Below the pieces are notes generated by a model. The model was not told the origin of the DNA and ran no database searches. It worked only from the letters and a program-made list of their open reading frames with translations. Below, in pieces: positions 15,418 through 24,369 of a stretch of DNA of 35,369 nt (positions within the stretch are counted from its first letter, which is position 1; every line of letters starts with the position of its first letter). The stretch is from JACVRN01 sp035276685 (GTDB lineage Bacteria > Acidobacteriota > Blastocatellia > Pyrinomonadales > Pyrinomonadaceae), in contig DATELK010000059.1 in NCBI GenBank assembly GCA_035276685.1, forward strand, positions 1 through 35,369, written 5' to 3'. A program made the position numbers and the translations under genes.

Positions 15418-15744
15418 TTACTCCTTTACGCCTGACGCGAGAAGCTTTTGAACTTCCTCGCGCTTGTCTTTACTTAGGCCCGTGATAGCAAGAGCGGGCG
15501 TATTATTCGTCGGGTCGTTAGCGGTCGGCCCGAACTGACCTATACGAGCAATCTCAAAATAGATGCGCTCGCCTTCCTTCTTACCGAACTCATCACGCAA
15601 GCCTTCGAGCGTGACGGCCTTGCGCTCGCCCGTGTCCTTATCCACGCCGGGGTAAGGCTCGCCCTTATCATTGAATCCGGGCCTGCGCTCGGTTACCTCT
15701 TTAGTCTCTGCCGCATCACCGGCCCCGCCTGTTGCCTTCGCCAT
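15418..15744 (-). CDS. Phage structural-region protein of unknown function
   Basis: 108 residues, hydrophilic, between the probable tail terminator and the tail tube gene. The N-terminal 50 residues are charged and probably disordered (AKATGGAGDAAETKEVTERR). The C-terminal half has a short helical segment (GLRDEFGKKEGERIYFEIAR) and ends in a basic/acidic helix (KDKREEVQKLLASG). The start codon is one base past the upstream stop and the stop is four bases before the next start, so it is surely translated with its neighbours. I do not recognise the family; it may be a head-tail joining accessory or tube-associated protein. Confidence 0.7.
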   Translation of the reverse strand: MAKATGGAGDAAETKEVTERRPGFNDKGEPYPGVDKDTGERKAVTLEGLRDEFGKKEGERIYFEIARIGQFGPTANDPTNNTPALAITGLSKDKREEVQKLLASGVKE

Positions 15745-15745
15745 C

Positions 15746-16258
15746 TCAAACCTCCATCACGCGAATAGTCACGTCTATAAATGGTCGCCGCACATACTTA
15801 GTGCCGCCTTTTCGTGTAGTGTCATAGTTAAGCTCGTCCAGCTCTATGTCTACACGTCTATTTGCCAGCGCGGTCATATCCTTAAAAAGGTCGTCGGAGC
15901 TTATCCCCAGAATGATGTGCGCGACCGCTCGCACGTACCTGTAACAATGGCTCGTCAGCTTCTCTTCATCATCCCCGGTTAGGGCCATCTCTACCGTTAG
16001 CTGATGAGACTCGCCGATTCGCTCCTTCTCGTTATCCGCCCAGACGGGCACGGTTGAAAGACCTAAGACCGCCAGCACTGGAAAGACCGTATCCACCCGC
16101 CCCACGTTGGTCTTCTTTACCTTTTTGAAGTTCGGCAAAGGTGCGCCAGCGTTGGCCCATGTGAGCGCTGCTAAAGCATCTCGCTTTATCGTGTCGCTCA
16201 GGTTCTTGGCGATAGGCTCCAAGAACTCGGCCTCGTACCTGTTAGTCCAATCGGACAT
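15746..16258 (-). CDS. Probable tail terminator / tail completion protein
   Basis: 170 residues lying after the virion-morphogenesis protein and before the tube protein. The fold signature is that of a minor tail or terminator protein: a long N-terminal helix, then strands such as TVFPVLAVLGLST and HQLTVEMALTGDD, a helix (CYRYVRAVAHIILGI), and a final strand pair ending RRPFIDVTIRVMEV. Proteins in this slot cap the tail tube and join it to the head. The start overlaps the upstream stop by one base (TGATG), indicating translational coupling. The assignment is positional. Confidence 0.6.
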   Translation of the reverse strand: MSDWTNRYEAEFLEPIAKNLSDTIKRDALAALTWANAGAPLPNFKKVKKTNVGRVDTVFPVLAVLGLSTVPVWADNEKERIGESHQLTVEMALTGDDEEKLTSHCYRYVRAVAHIILGISSDDLFKDMTALANRRVDIELDELNYDTTRKGGTKYVRRPFIDVTIRVMEV

Positions 16259-16782
16259 CAGAAATCTATAATCTCCCTCTGCACAAAGCCCCTGCCTCTA
16301 CCGCTGCCCGTGACGCCTCTCAGGAACTCCACAAGCTTCTTCTGTATGGCCTTCGTCATTCGTCGCTTATAAGCCTCTCGCGTCATGTTGATAGGCGGGC
16401 GCGCTGGACGGTTCTTATAGCGAGTCATGTGATACCTGCCATAAGGAACTCGTGAGCCTATCAATAGCTCTTTTGGCTTCGCCTCATACACAGCGTCCTC
16501 GTGATGCTTTCGAGAGAGCGAGAGGTAAAGCCTCTGGCTCTTCCTCATCAGCATGGGAAAGGGGTCGTTAGCGAGTACCCACTTTTCATAGGCCAGGCTC
16601 CACGGTTGCCAATCTCCCTGCCCTTCCGTCTGAAACTCGTCGCGCTCTATCTCGTAGAACTCTTCGGCGGCTGCTTCCCAAACGCCGATGCGGTCTAGGT
16701 CGTCAGCGCCATGCTCGACCTGTAGGAAGGCGCGGTCTACTTGCACCTGCCCCTCTACCTCGAATTTGAAACGAAGCGGCAT
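16258..16782 (-). CDS. Phage virion morphogenesis protein (Mu gpG / PF05069-like)
   Basis: 174 residues. It has the pattern of phage virion morphogenesis proteins: a strand-helix start, GDWQPWSLAYEKWVL, PMLMRKSQRLYLSLS, then a basic segment with IGSRVPYGRYHMTRY and RPPINMT. In this family the tryptophan/proline stretch and the VPYGxYH motif are typical. These proteins act in head-tail joining or tail completion. The start overlaps the upstream stop by one base (TAATG) and its own stop overlaps the next start, so it is embedded in a tightly coupled operon. The tail is Gly/Arg-rich. Confidence 0.78.
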   Translation of the reverse strand: MPLRFKFEVEGQVQVDRAFLQVEHGADDLDRIGVWEAAAEEFYEIERDEFQTEGQGDWQPWSLAYEKWVLANDPFPMLMRKSQRLYLSLSRKHHEDAVYEAKPKELLIGSRVPYGRYHMTRYKNRPARPPINMTREAYKRRMTKAIQKKLVEFLRGVTGSGRGRGFVQREIIDF

Positions 16783-17408
16783 TAGTTAAAGAGCAAGGCG
16801 CGAGCTTTCCAGTAGTCGGCTACCTCTCGCGCAGTAGGGGGCAACGGTTCTCGCGTCACCCTGTTATCTATGTCACTCGCCTTAACGGTTGCCGGGTCGC
16901 TCGTCCTGGCGAGCTGTAAGGCTATCTGCACGGTCGCCTGCCATACGTCAGCAGGAGTTGCGGCAAAGCCCCATCGAGCCGTAACGTAAATCGCCACGCC
17001 TGCCGGCCAGCCCGCATACCTTCTGTTCTGCCACTCAGAGCGCGCAGGCCAGTTGGTAGGGTCAAGCAGAGAGAGCGAGGTAGATACAGGCGCGTAAGCA
17101 AACATCAACCCGCCTTCGACCTCTACGTACTCGACAGGCACGTAACCATCAGGTAGTGATACTTCTGTCAAAGAGCCTGCGACGTAAGGCGGCAACCTTA
17201 AAAGGTCTGCGCCTTCGCCATAAAAGATTTTCTCTACCGCAGGAGAGGCATCCTCCGCGGGCTTGAAATACTCGGACGGAACCTGAGCCGCCCGGTCAAA
17301 GATGCGAGACGCGGCCTCTGCCACCTTCCCAAGCACCTCCGGCTCCACGTCGCCTAAAGACTCGAAAGCCTGAGAGGTGATGTCCGATGCTGTGCAGTAC
17401 GCAGGCAT
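16782..17408 (-). CDS. Head-tail connector protein (HK97 gp6-like)
   Basis: 208 residues. The N-terminal half starts with a small helical segment (YCTASDITSQAFESL), as in gp6-type adaptor proteins that sit under the portal ring. The middle has strands and a segment with WPAGVAIYVTARWGFA, followed by a helix (DVWQATVQIALQLARTSDP). The phrase ARWGFAATPADVWQATVQIALQLAR is characteristic of these connectors, where P-x-D-V-x-x-A precedes a helix. Its position after the capsid gene and before the virion-morphogenesis gene agrees. The start is three bases beyond the preceding stop. Confidence 0.8.
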   Translation of the reverse strand: MPAYCTASDITSQAFESLGDVEPEVLGKVAEAASRIFDRAAQVPSEYFKPAEDASPAVEKIFYGEGADLLRLPPYVAGSLTEVSLPDGYVPVEYVEVEGGLMFAYAPVSTSLSLLDPTNWPARSEWQNRRYAGWPAGVAIYVTARWGFAATPADVWQATVQIALQLARTSDPATVKASDIDNRVTREPLPPTAREVADYWKARALLFN

Positions 17409-17411
17409 CGC

Positions 17412-17738
17412 TTAGCTCTTATCACCCGCCTCGCTCTTGGCTCCGCCTCTCCGCGCAGTCGTGCGCCTGGCAGAACCCGCAGGGGCAGCAGGGGCAGGGC
17501 CGGAAGATGAGGCCGTAGGGTCGGCGTTATTGACGCTGAGAGTAGACGCAGCGTCCAGTTTCGTTTCAGCGGGGCGGAACTGCCCGCCGGCCAACTTGCG
17601 AGCCTCGTCTGGCGAGACAAGGCCGTAGCGCACGGCATCAGAGAGAGGCATTGGGACGCCTTTCACGGCCACCTGTCGGGTAATGCCGTTGCTGTCCTCT
17701 ATCTCCTTATCCTCTGTGGGCGTATACATGGGCGTCAT
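17412..17738 (-). CDS. Small head-region protein of unknown function
   Basis: 108 residues, directly downstream of the major capsid gene. The first 55 residues look folded (VKGVPMPLSDAVRYGLVSPD, then EARKLAGGQF); the last 50 are Ala/Pro/Ser/Arg-rich and disordered. A GGAG ribosome site lies seven bases before the ATG. Small genes in this slot in HK97-like phages encode head decoration or completion proteins, but nothing in the sequence proves that. The 65-base gap to the capsid gene is the largest in this part of the operon. Confidence 0.65.
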   Translation of the reverse strand: MTPMYTPTEDKEIEDSNGITRQVAVKGVPMPLSDAVRYGLVSPDEARKLAGGQFRPAETKLDAASTLSVNNADPTASSSGPAPAAPAGSARRTTARRGGAKSEAGDKS

Positions 17739-17803
17739 AATTCAATCTCCATTAGTGATGAAGAGGAAGAAGGCGAGCGGCCCCCCTTCCCCTTCGGTTC
17801 ATG

Positions 17804-19141
17804 CTAGGCCAGCAGGCCCGTAGCTTTCTCCAAAGCGTAGGGACGTATGACCGCGAAAGCTGCCTGAAGCTCGCCCAGGATGGCGAGAGCGTTCTGAAGG
17901 AAGAACAGGCCCGGCTCGCCTATGCGAATCTCGGTTTCCATTCTGTCCCAGAGCTTCGTACCTATGGCGAAGTTTCCGGCAATGGCCGTGCCTTCGTGGC
18001 CGTTGGCCGCGTTGAGCGCGTTAGAGACCACGACGCGCTTGCGCCACACTCTCTGGGTTACCGGGTCGTAGACCATAACGTAATGGCCATCGGAGCCCTT
18101 CTCAAGCTCCAACTTCTCCGAGACGGGCGGGCTTACGATGTAAGCGTCCATCTCGTAGAAAGACATCTGTATGTCGGTCTGCATCCTGCGCAGCGTGTCG
18201 GCCACCTTGTCGTTGGCATCGAAGCCGCGACCTGACACCTTATGCACGCGGGTAGCCACGCCGGGCGCGTTCAGTATGCCGACGAAGCCCGACACGTTAG
18301 CCAGCAGAATCTTCTCTTCAAGAGTCATGCGCAGCACGTAGGTCAGGTCGTCGTTGATTAGACCTTCGAGAGCGGGGGCGTCTCTCAGGATGGAGCGGGC
18401 GACGGGAATCCACTCGGGGATGGTCTTGACGTAGGCGGTCTTCAGGTTGAAAACCAGATTGCCTTTAGGCTTCGTGGCGAAGTTCTCCTGAAGGTTGCCG
18501 TTGTCAAAGGCAATCATCTCATTGGTGATACCCGTACCAGCGGTGACGTGAGTCCTGCCTGTGTCCAGCTCGGGAACGAAGTCAGCGGTGACGGTGCGGC
18601 TGGAGATTTCCACATACTCCACGCCGTTGCTGTTCGTCTCGCCCTTGCCGACAATATCAATCACCGAGAAGGGGCGCTGTCGCGCGGTGTCTATGACTTC
18701 CGGCTCTCGCTGTGTGCGAACAAGGGAGCCCGCCGATGCAGCGTCAGAGGTGACGCCCTTCATGCCTCGAACCTTCACAGCAGCGGGCCACACGCCGCTC
18801 TGCTGTGCGCCCTTAAAGGCGTCGGATTCAATAACGCTCTTGCCCCATGCCTTGACGGTCTCAGAGACGGGAGCAAGCCCGTCCGTCTCGGGCGTGGGCT
18901 GGCCGCCTTGTCCGCCCACCTTAGCCTCCGTCTTCGGAGCGGGGCTAAGCATCTCCATGCGCGCGAGGTTGTCACGCTCTTTAACGAGCGCCTCGCCCTC
19001 GCCCAGCATCTTCTCCCACTTCTCGCGGTTGTCAGATGTGCGCTTCTTTTCGTCCGACTCCATCTCCGCGTAGAGGGTGTGGGCGTTATTCGACAGCGTT
19101 TCGATTTGCGTATTAAGCGCTTTGATTCTCTCCTTACTCAT
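17804..19141 (-). CDS. Major capsid protein, HK97 fold
   Basis: 445 residues from ATG 19141, which has AAAGGA eight bases upstream. A longer frame from 19180 would overlap the protease gene and lacks such a site. The first 75 residues are a charged coiled coil (IKALNTQIETLSNN ...), the delta/scaffold region that the protease removes in HK97. A linker rich in Gly/Pro/Lys follows, and from about residue 130 the capsid fold. Diagnostic stretches are SVIDIVGKGETNSNGVEY, then NLVFNLKTAYVKTIPEWIPV with SILRDAPALEGLINDDL, and the C-terminal DAYIVSPPVSEKLELEKGSD. It is adjacent to protease, portal and terminase, as in other HK97-type phages. Confidence 0.95.
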   Translation of the reverse strand: MSKERIKALNTQIETLSNNAHTLYAEMESDEKKRTSDNREKWEKMLGEGEALVKERDNLARMEMLSPAPKTEAKVGGQGGQPTPETDGLAPVSETVKAWGKSVIESDAFKGAQQSGVWPAAVKVRGMKGVTSDAASAGSLVRTQREPEVIDTARQRPFSVIDIVGKGETNSNGVEYVEISSRTVTADFVPELDTGRTHVTAGTGITNEMIAFDNGNLQENFATKPKGNLVFNLKTAYVKTIPEWIPVARSILRDAPALEGLINDDLTYVLRMTLEEKILLANVSGFVGILNAPGVATRVHKVSGRGFDANDKVADTLRRMQTDIQMSFYEMDAYIVSPPVSEKLELEKGSDGHYVMVYDPVTQRVWRKRVVVSNALNAANGHEGTAIAGNFAIGTKLWDRMETEIRIGEPGLFFLQNALAILGELQAAFAVIRPYALEKATGLLA

Positions 19142-19160
19142 CTCACTAATCCTTTCAGGG

Positions 19161-19964
19161 CTATGAACGATGACCGCCAAAGACTACGGCCATTCGGAGG
19201 TTATCCATTGCCTGACGAGGGGGTAGTGCGATGATAGTCCCGCTATCGGTCGCGGCTTTCCCTTTTCCGGCTTCGGTTTCACTGACCCCGGCGCAGGTCG
19301 TGCAGCCCAGGTCAACACAAAGGTTATGAATGGTGTTAATCATGGACAGGTCGGATTCGGCGTTGCGCCTCCCGGCCTTGTGCGACTTGATAGCCTGGTG
19401 GAGCAAGGTCAGGTTCGACGCTATGGCGTCCAGAGGAAGTAGGCCCTTAGCGGCTACCGTCGCATCGTTACAGCCCCAGAGTACGTCCGAAGTGTCGTAG
19501 AGCTTCAATTCGCGCAGCTCTCTTATCCTTCTCTCCGCAGAGCCTTCACCTTCAATCGTCCACTCGAAACGAATGGCGTCATAGCCGAACGACATCTCGT
19601 CAATATCGCCCCGCTTGATGGCCTCATACACCCAGTTGGAAAGGTCTACGTTCTCGTAGTAGCTGCGCGTGACCTCAAGGCCGCCGGAAGCTTCCGGCGC
19701 ATACTCAAGCACTTTCTCAGGTAGAGCGTCGCGGCTTACTTCCTGTAGGTTGGTGATAGAGGCTATGGTAGGTGACGACCAGTCGTGATTCCAGAGGTGG
19801 CGCACTCGCTGGCGGCCCTCTTTCAGGGTCTTCTGAAAAGAGCCGGGCCACACGCGGTCATCTATGTCGTCAATGTGATTAAAGACAGAGCAGATGCCGA
19901 CCACCGAGCGGGTCTTATCATCTATGTCTTTAATGAAGGCTGGTAGATACTTAAACTCGCGCAA
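19161..19964 (-). CDS. Prohead maturation protease (HK97 family S78)
   Basis: 267 residues. The protease part occupies about residues 1-170. The segment HLWNHDW carries the catalytic His60, and DEMSFGY the catalytic Ser125, matching the S78 layout. It cleaves the N-terminal delta domain of the capsid protein, encoded 19 bases downstream, during head maturation. The C-terminal 90 residues are less ordered, with two CTTC cysteines near 220, and may be trimmed. The start is TTG at 19964, with GAGG about ten bases upstream; no upstream ATG fits. A 75-base gap separates it from the small gene upstream. Confidence 0.9.
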   Translation of the reverse strand: MREFKYLPAFIKDIDDKTRSVVGICSVFNHIDDIDDRVWPGSFQKTLKEGRQRVRHLWNHDWSSPTIASITNLQEVSRDALPEKVLEYAPEASGGLEVTRSYYENVDLSNWVYEAIKRGDIDEMSFGYDAIRFEWTIEGEGSAERRIRELRELKLYDTSDVLWGCNDATVAAKGLLPLDAIASNLTLLHQAIKSHKAGRRNAESDLSMINTIHNLCVDLGCTTCAGVSETEAGKGKAATDSGTIIALPPRQAMDNLRMAVVFGGHRS

Positions 19965-20039
19965 GGCCGTTCCCTCAACGCGATTTAAGCAAATAAGCTA
20001 AGATGTCATATAGAGGCAGGTAAATTTATAGGTCTAGTC

Positions 20040-20270
20040 TCATGAGGGGCTTGTGGGACGTTTTCTGTAGCGCCTAATAGGTATCAGGCTAATCTTCCCT
20101 TCACTATTCCCGACAAGCATAGCGTTAGGCTCATTCTCGTCTACGGGCTCGTCACAGTACATCGCCATCTCGTCTACGAGGGGTCGGTTAATCATCTCAG
20201 GAGCTACGCCAAAATCAAGGATGATGTCAAGCAAAGTTAGCGCGGGGTTCTTCTTATCAGGCTCGCTCAT
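20040..20270 (-). CDS. Small acidic phage protein of unknown function
   Basis: 76 residues from ATG 20270, which has an AGGAGA ribosome site. The frame is open further upstream, but that part is antisense-like overlap with the portal gene, so the short start is preferred. The product has a central helix (ALTLLDIILDFGVAPEMI), an acidic middle (EPVDENEP) and a basic end (IRRYRKRP). The C-terminal strand KISLIPIRRYRK may be an interaction segment. It lies between portal-MuF and protease and starts four bases after the portal stop. No family recognised; a small head protein is likely from position. Confidence 0.65.
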   Translation of the reverse strand: MSEPDKKNPALTLLDIILDFGVAPEMINRPLVDEMAMYCDEPVDENEPNAMLVGNSEGKISLIPIRRYRKRPTSPS

Positions 20271-20274
20271 ACTA

Positions 20275-22527
20275 CTATTCTCCTGCTGGCTGCTCTTCAG
20301 CAAAGACAGCAACATGAAAGCACCTGCACCTGTCGCCGCCCTGACATGATTCGTTCGGCGCGGGCGGCAGGTCTTCCACATTCTGACCTTCGGCCCCGTC
20401 CGCTTCCTCGCAGGGGTCGCATACGCTCTGGTCGAGTATAGCGCTATAGAGAACTCTTATAACATCATCCGAGCGAGCCTCTATCTCGGCATCTCGCCCA
20501 AGACTTACGGCGGCATTGGCCGCAGCGTTCGCGGCCTGCTCTATGAAAGAGGTGGAACTGTCGGACATCTCGCGCTCTATGCGCTCCTGCCTATCCTCGT
20601 CTGCTACCCGCAACATGGCCAGCATGCCCAAGAGAGACGCAGCCTTGCTCTGGACATCGTTTATCACGCGGGAAACAGTAGCGTCGGTGAACGTCTCAAG
20701 CTCCGCGTCGTCAGCGTCCTCTATGCCGCTGGCCTTAGTCTGCTCTATGAGCTTCGTCTTGCCCGTCTGCGCTACGAACTCCTGCACAATTAGCGCTCGA
20801 CCTCGCTTATAAGCATCGTTCAACCTCAAGCGCACCGACTTGTAAACCTTCGGGTCAGGCGTCAGGACTACCTTGTGAAGCTCTGCCGGGTCGCGCTCTA
20901 CGAGGTCTTTCACAGCCTGAGCGATTAGCTTCTTTCTCAGGTCTAAAAGAATGGTTTTAATGTCACCGGCTGAAGCACGTGGAGCCTCTGCTATAGCCTT
21001 AAGGTCTATGACCATCTCCACGCCGCGAGGCTCACGCGAGAGCTTCAATCCATCTGCGTTGGTCGCGGTCTTCGCCTCTAGGAGCTTGGCCCCTTTCGCC
21101 CTCATCTCAGTAAAGATGTCTCTCGACTTCGCAGGCTCTAACTCGCGGGGCGGCTCGCTCGTCTGCTGCCTTTGCGCCATAGTCAAGAGCACTTCGCCCG
21201 TCCTCGGATTCATCGCTGCCGGTAGCAGGTAAAAATCGCCTTCGGCGTCAGGCTCTTGCCCCGTGGCCGCTCGGCCCTCGTTAAGCGTCCAGATGCCCGC
21301 CTTCACATTCTCTCTGGCGCGCGTGTGCCTCTTGTCTTCATCCTCCTGTAGGGCTACCACGTGGGACACGTCCCAGAAGGCGCGGACTCTATCACCTAAG
21401 ATGAGTTCTTCCGACTCATACTCCATGAGTAGATTCCACGTGAGGAAGTCTCTCAGGCTCGCCAGTGTCGGGCTCATCTTATTCATCCAGAAGTCCTGCT
21501 GTGCCTCTCGCGCCGAAGCCCTTTGATTGACGAGCAGCAGTCCTACGTATGCGCCGACTAGGATAGGAGGGACACCGAAGACCATGCAGATGTTGGACTG
21601 TGAGTGACCGCGAAGGGCATCTGCCTCCAACTCGTCTATGTTGGAGCCTACCTTTGTGTACTCCATATCCCCGCTCAGCACCGCAGGCCCTTGCGCCCCC
21701 ACACCGCCACGGCCGTAGCGAGCCATCCAAAGCTGTCTCTTTCTCTCTGCCTCCTGCTCGCTCAGATTCTGGTTCTTAATCTTCAGGACGCCGGAAGGGA
21801 CGCCCCCGTTATTAAAGAAGGCTCTCACGTAGTCAGTCTGGGCCATATCCATATCAACAGAGCCCATAGCGACGGCCAGAGGCGCGAGACCATGAAACCT
21901 AGAGGTCAAATCACGGTTGCGTCGGACAAGTATCTCTTCGGCCTTAAACTCTACCTTGTCCGCGCCGTCCTTCCACTCGTAACCTTCTATCGGAGAGCCA
22001 TCCGGCCCCTTGCCCGGAACGGGCCGCATCTTTGAAGGGTCAAGCGGCCAGAGCTGCTTAAGCCTCCCGCCCTCGTAAACCTTCTCGGCGTAGAAGACAC
22101 CGGCGACATGCTCAGAGGTGAGCCATGCCGCGAAGAAAGATGATGAGTAATCGAGCGGGTTAGGTCGCATGATGAGACGGCGCATAGGATGCCCCTCTAT
22201 CTCTTTCCACTCTTTGCCGTCCTTCTTCTGGATGATGAGCTGCGGGTCTTGCACGGCCTGCGCTATCTTCTCAATGCAGGCGTAGACAAGTTCGCTCTTT
22301 CGATGATAGCCGAGCAAGTCACGGATGCGCGTAGAGGGATACTGTGGGCGACCCTTCACGCCTGCGGGGATAACATCGAAGGCTCGCTTCATCTCGGCGT
22401 CCAGCCCGAGAGAGCCGAACCTATCTATCTGGGCGCTGATATTGTCTATGCCCTGTAGATGCTCGAATCCGGGGCGATTGGTATAAGGCACAAGCTCGCC
22501 GCCGCCATACTTTTTGACAGCTACCAT
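20275..22527 (-). CDS. Portal protein with C-terminal MuF-type head morphogenesis domain
   Basis: 750 residues, long for a portal protein (usually 400-550). Residues of about 60-470 are the HK97-type portal. VYACIEKIAQAVQ marks the N-terminal helix; HGLAPLAVAMGSVDMDMAQ the wing. GVPPILVGAYVG is the diagnostic portal motif before the crown. The C-terminal half is helical, ending at residues 695-750 with SAILDQSVCDPCEEADG and GGDRCRC, a Cys-pair pattern of MuF-like head morphogenesis proteins. In most phages portal and MuF are separate genes; here they are fused. The portal forms the dodecameric DNA entry ring, and MuF is packaged. The start overlaps the terminase stop by one base. Confidence 0.9.
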   Translation of the reverse strand: MVAVKKYGGGELVPYTNRPGFEHLQGIDNISAQIDRFGSLGLDAEMKRAFDVIPAGVKGRPQYPSTRIRDLLGYHRKSELVYACIEKIAQAVQDPQLIIQKKDGKEWKEIEGHPMRRLIMRPNPLDYSSSFFAAWLTSEHVAGVFYAEKVYEGGRLKQLWPLDPSKMRPVPGKGPDGSPIEGYEWKDGADKVEFKAEEILVRRNRDLTSRFHGLAPLAVAMGSVDMDMAQTDYVRAFFNNGGVPSGVLKIKNQNLSEQEAERKRQLWMARYGRGGVGAQGPAVLSGDMEYTKVGSNIDELEADALRGHSQSNICMVFGVPPILVGAYVGLLLVNQRASAREAQQDFWMNKMSPTLASLRDFLTWNLLMEYESEELILGDRVRAFWDVSHVVALQEDEDKRHTRARENVKAGIWTLNEGRAATGQEPDAEGDFYLLPAAMNPRTGEVLLTMAQRQQTSEPPRELEPAKSRDIFTEMRAKGAKLLEAKTATNADGLKLSREPRGVEMVIDLKAIAEAPRASAGDIKTILLDLRKKLIAQAVKDLVERDPAELHKVVLTPDPKVYKSVRLRLNDAYKRGRALIVQEFVAQTGKTKLIEQTKASGIEDADDAELETFTDATVSRVINDVQSKAASLLGMLAMLRVADEDRQERIEREMSDSSTSFIEQAANAAANAAVSLGRDAEIEARSDDVIRVLYSAILDQSVCDPCEEADGAEGQNVEDLPPAPNESCQGGDRCRCFHVAVFAEEQPAGE

Positions 22528-23933
22528 TAGAATATCCCTTCTGAGCCCGGGGACATTATCCCGTAGCCTACAGAGTCGTAGGGGTCGTCGCCCCCGTTGC
22601 CGTCTTCGTCTACGTTTACCTTCAGCACCTTTTCAGGATAGAGCGGGTCGTGCTGCAATAACGGGATGCACTCAATTAACTTCACGCACCTGTCGGAGAT
22701 GACGATGCGCGAAGGTATCTTATGCTCCACGTCGCCTAATAGCTTGAGCAGGGTGGCCGCTCTCTGTATGCGGTCGGTATTCGCAGGGGTCAGGTAGATG
22801 CCATGCTCCGCGTACTGGTTGGCAATGGTCTTGCCCTGTTGGTCGCCCCTCTGTGCGAAACAATCCGAGCCTGCCGGGAAGTTTCTCAGACGTGATAAGG
22901 CTACGCTGTGCCCCGCAAGCATCTGCTTTATCTCTTCAGCATTCTGAGGCACGAGCTGCTTCTGAGCCCAGAACTCATCCCAGACAAAGGTAATGCCGTC
23001 ATACTCCGATAAGAGGTGGCTCACTGTCGGGTGCTGGTAACCGTAGTCCAGAGAGGCCCACGCCGCCATGTGCGCTGGCAAGCCGACCGGCAACTTCTTC
23101 ACGTGGATGTCATGACGCCAGGTCGTAAAGAATTGTCCCGCAGCTATGTCCCAGTCGCCCTCACGCCACGCGGCCCGGAGCCAACCCGTGAGCTTGTCAA
23201 GTCTCGTCTGGTAGGTCGGGTCTATAAACTTATTATCGCCCCGAGCGGCGAAGACAAAGCGAGTCTCTGTTTCGGTATTCGCCCTCCACGGCTGAATGAA
23301 TTTCTCTTTCAGGTAGGCATGGCCGACGCCGCCCGGATTGAAGGTGAAATAGGCGCGGGGACGCCAACCCTCTTTAGAGGTACGAAGGCAGGTTGCTATC
23401 TGCTCGTGCTTATTCTTGGTGAGCTGATTGGCTTCCTCTATCAGCAGGCCGTCATATTCAAGGCCGACGTAGTTGTCTATGTCCTTCTCGTCTTTGTAGT
23501 GGCCTAAAATAATCTTGCTGCCACGCTCGAACTCTACAACACCGTCGCCTCGTCTGTAGTCGTGTTGGATGCGGGCGAAGATTTTAGCCCGGATGTCTTC
23601 AAAGCTCTCCCGTACAGCATGGCCGACCTTTCGGAGCCATAGGAACTTGAGGCCGGGGAAGCGCTGGCAATCATCAAGCGCGACTTGAGCTATAGCGGCA
23701 TGAGACTTCGACTCTCCGCGTACGCCCCCGTAGCCCGCCTCTGTAGGGCCGTCCTCGCGGTCGCAGGAGCGCGCAGCCCCGTGGAAGAGCATCTGCTTAG
23801 GTTGTGGGCCATAACCAGCGGCCAGAAAGCGTAAGAGAGCGTCCTTCGGCACGCCCACGCGCTTTGCCGTCATGGCCATGCGGGTCAGGGCCTCACGACC
23901 TGCGTCATTCAGTTGTGCCGTCGCCGTCGCCAT
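22527..23933 (-). CDS. terL: Terminase large subunit
   Basis: 468 residues. The ATPase domain shows a variant Walker A, GGVRGESKS (residues 69-77), Walker B DGLLIEEAN (162-170), and a coupling motif around YFTFNPGG. The nuclease domain begins with SLDYGYQHPT, whose Asp297 is the first metal ligand, followed by VWDEFWAQK and a final aspartate pair (GDDPYDSVGYG). Length and motif order match the terminase family used in DNA packaging by tailed phages. It cuts concatemers and drives DNA into the prohead with the portal. It overlaps the small-subunit gene by 29 bases and the portal by one base. Confidence 0.95.
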   Translation of the reverse strand: MATATAQLNDAGREALTRMAMTAKRVGVPKDALLRFLAAGYGPQPKQMLFHGAARSCDREDGPTEAGYGGVRGESKSHAAIAQVALDDCQRFPGLKFLWLRKVGHAVRESFEDIRAKIFARIQHDYRRGDGVVEFERGSKIILGHYKDEKDIDNYVGLEYDGLLIEEANQLTKNKHEQIATCLRTSKEGWRPRAYFTFNPGGVGHAYLKEKFIQPWRANTETETRFVFAARGDNKFIDPTYQTRLDKLTGWLRAAWREGDWDIAAGQFFTTWRHDIHVKKLPVGLPAHMAAWASLDYGYQHPTVSHLLSEYDGITFVWDEFWAQKQLVPQNAEEIKQMLAGHSVALSRLRNFPAGSDCFAQRGDQQGKTIANQYAEHGIYLTPANTDRIQRAATLLKLLGDVEHKIPSRIVISDRCVKLIECIPLLQHDPLYPEKVLKVNVDEDGNGGDDPYDSVGYGIMSPGSEGIF

Positions 23934-24363
23934 AAGCTTTATTAACTATAGTCACCACGTCAGGCATGAGTGGCGCACCGTCCTTGCCGGTTACTTCGTG
24001 GCGCTCTCTGAATTTCTCGGGCCGTGCGCCCTTCAGCAGAAATATCATGAGAGTGTCGGAATATCGCCTGACGTGCGCGCTTGGCGCTCCCTTGTAGAAG
24101 CCTATGGGCTCTTCTACGCCCTCGTATGCGCGCCGGCGGGCCTCTGCCTCCAGTACATCAGCGGCTGAGTCCATCGCGTCGTCCCACGCCTCGGCAAAGA
24201 CGGGGTCTTCGGTCTTAGCCTTGTAGACAAGAGCGCGGCTGACCTTCGCTGAGTCACAGGCAAGCTTCACGACTCCCTGTTCTGCCAGGCACGTCAAAAA
24301 GGCCCGCATCCATTTACGGGGCCTGTATTTCTTTACCGAGTTTTCCGCTTTTTCAGTCGTCAA
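23905..24363 (-). CDS. terS: Terminase small subunit
   Basis: 152 residues. Residues 15-60 are a helix-turn-helix segment (MRAFLTCLAEQGVVKLAC, then DSAKVSRALVYKAK) that would bind the packaging site. A linker with RRRAYEGVEEP follows. The segment HVRRYSDTLMIFLLKGARPE is typical of small terminase proteins, and an oligomerisation part and a disordered end complete it. The start is TTG at 24363 with a weak AGG upstream; no upstream ATG exists in frame before the membrane protein gene. It overlaps terL by 29 bases in a different frame, a common arrangement. Confidence 0.85.
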   Translation of the reverse strand: MTTEKAENSVKKYRPRKWMRAFLTCLAEQGVVKLACDSAKVSRALVYKAKTEDPVFAEAWDDAMDSAADVLEAEARRRAYEGVEEPIGFYKGAPSAHVRRYSDTLMIFLLKGARPEKFRERHEVTGKDGAPLMPDVVTIVNKAYGDGDGTTE

Positions 24364-24369
24364 CTTATG

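Noticed and set aside
19142..19180. Upstream start for the major capsid gene
   Set aside because: It would overlap the protease gene and lacks a ribosome site; ATG 19141 has AAAGGA at good spacing.
18548..19234. 228-codon plus-strand frame opposite the capsid gene
   Set aside because: Antisense shadow of the capsid and protease genes, which have clear family motifs.
20271..20381. N-terminal extension of the 76-residue head-region gene
   Set aside because: The extension lies inside the portal coding end, and the AGGAGA site points to ATG 20270.
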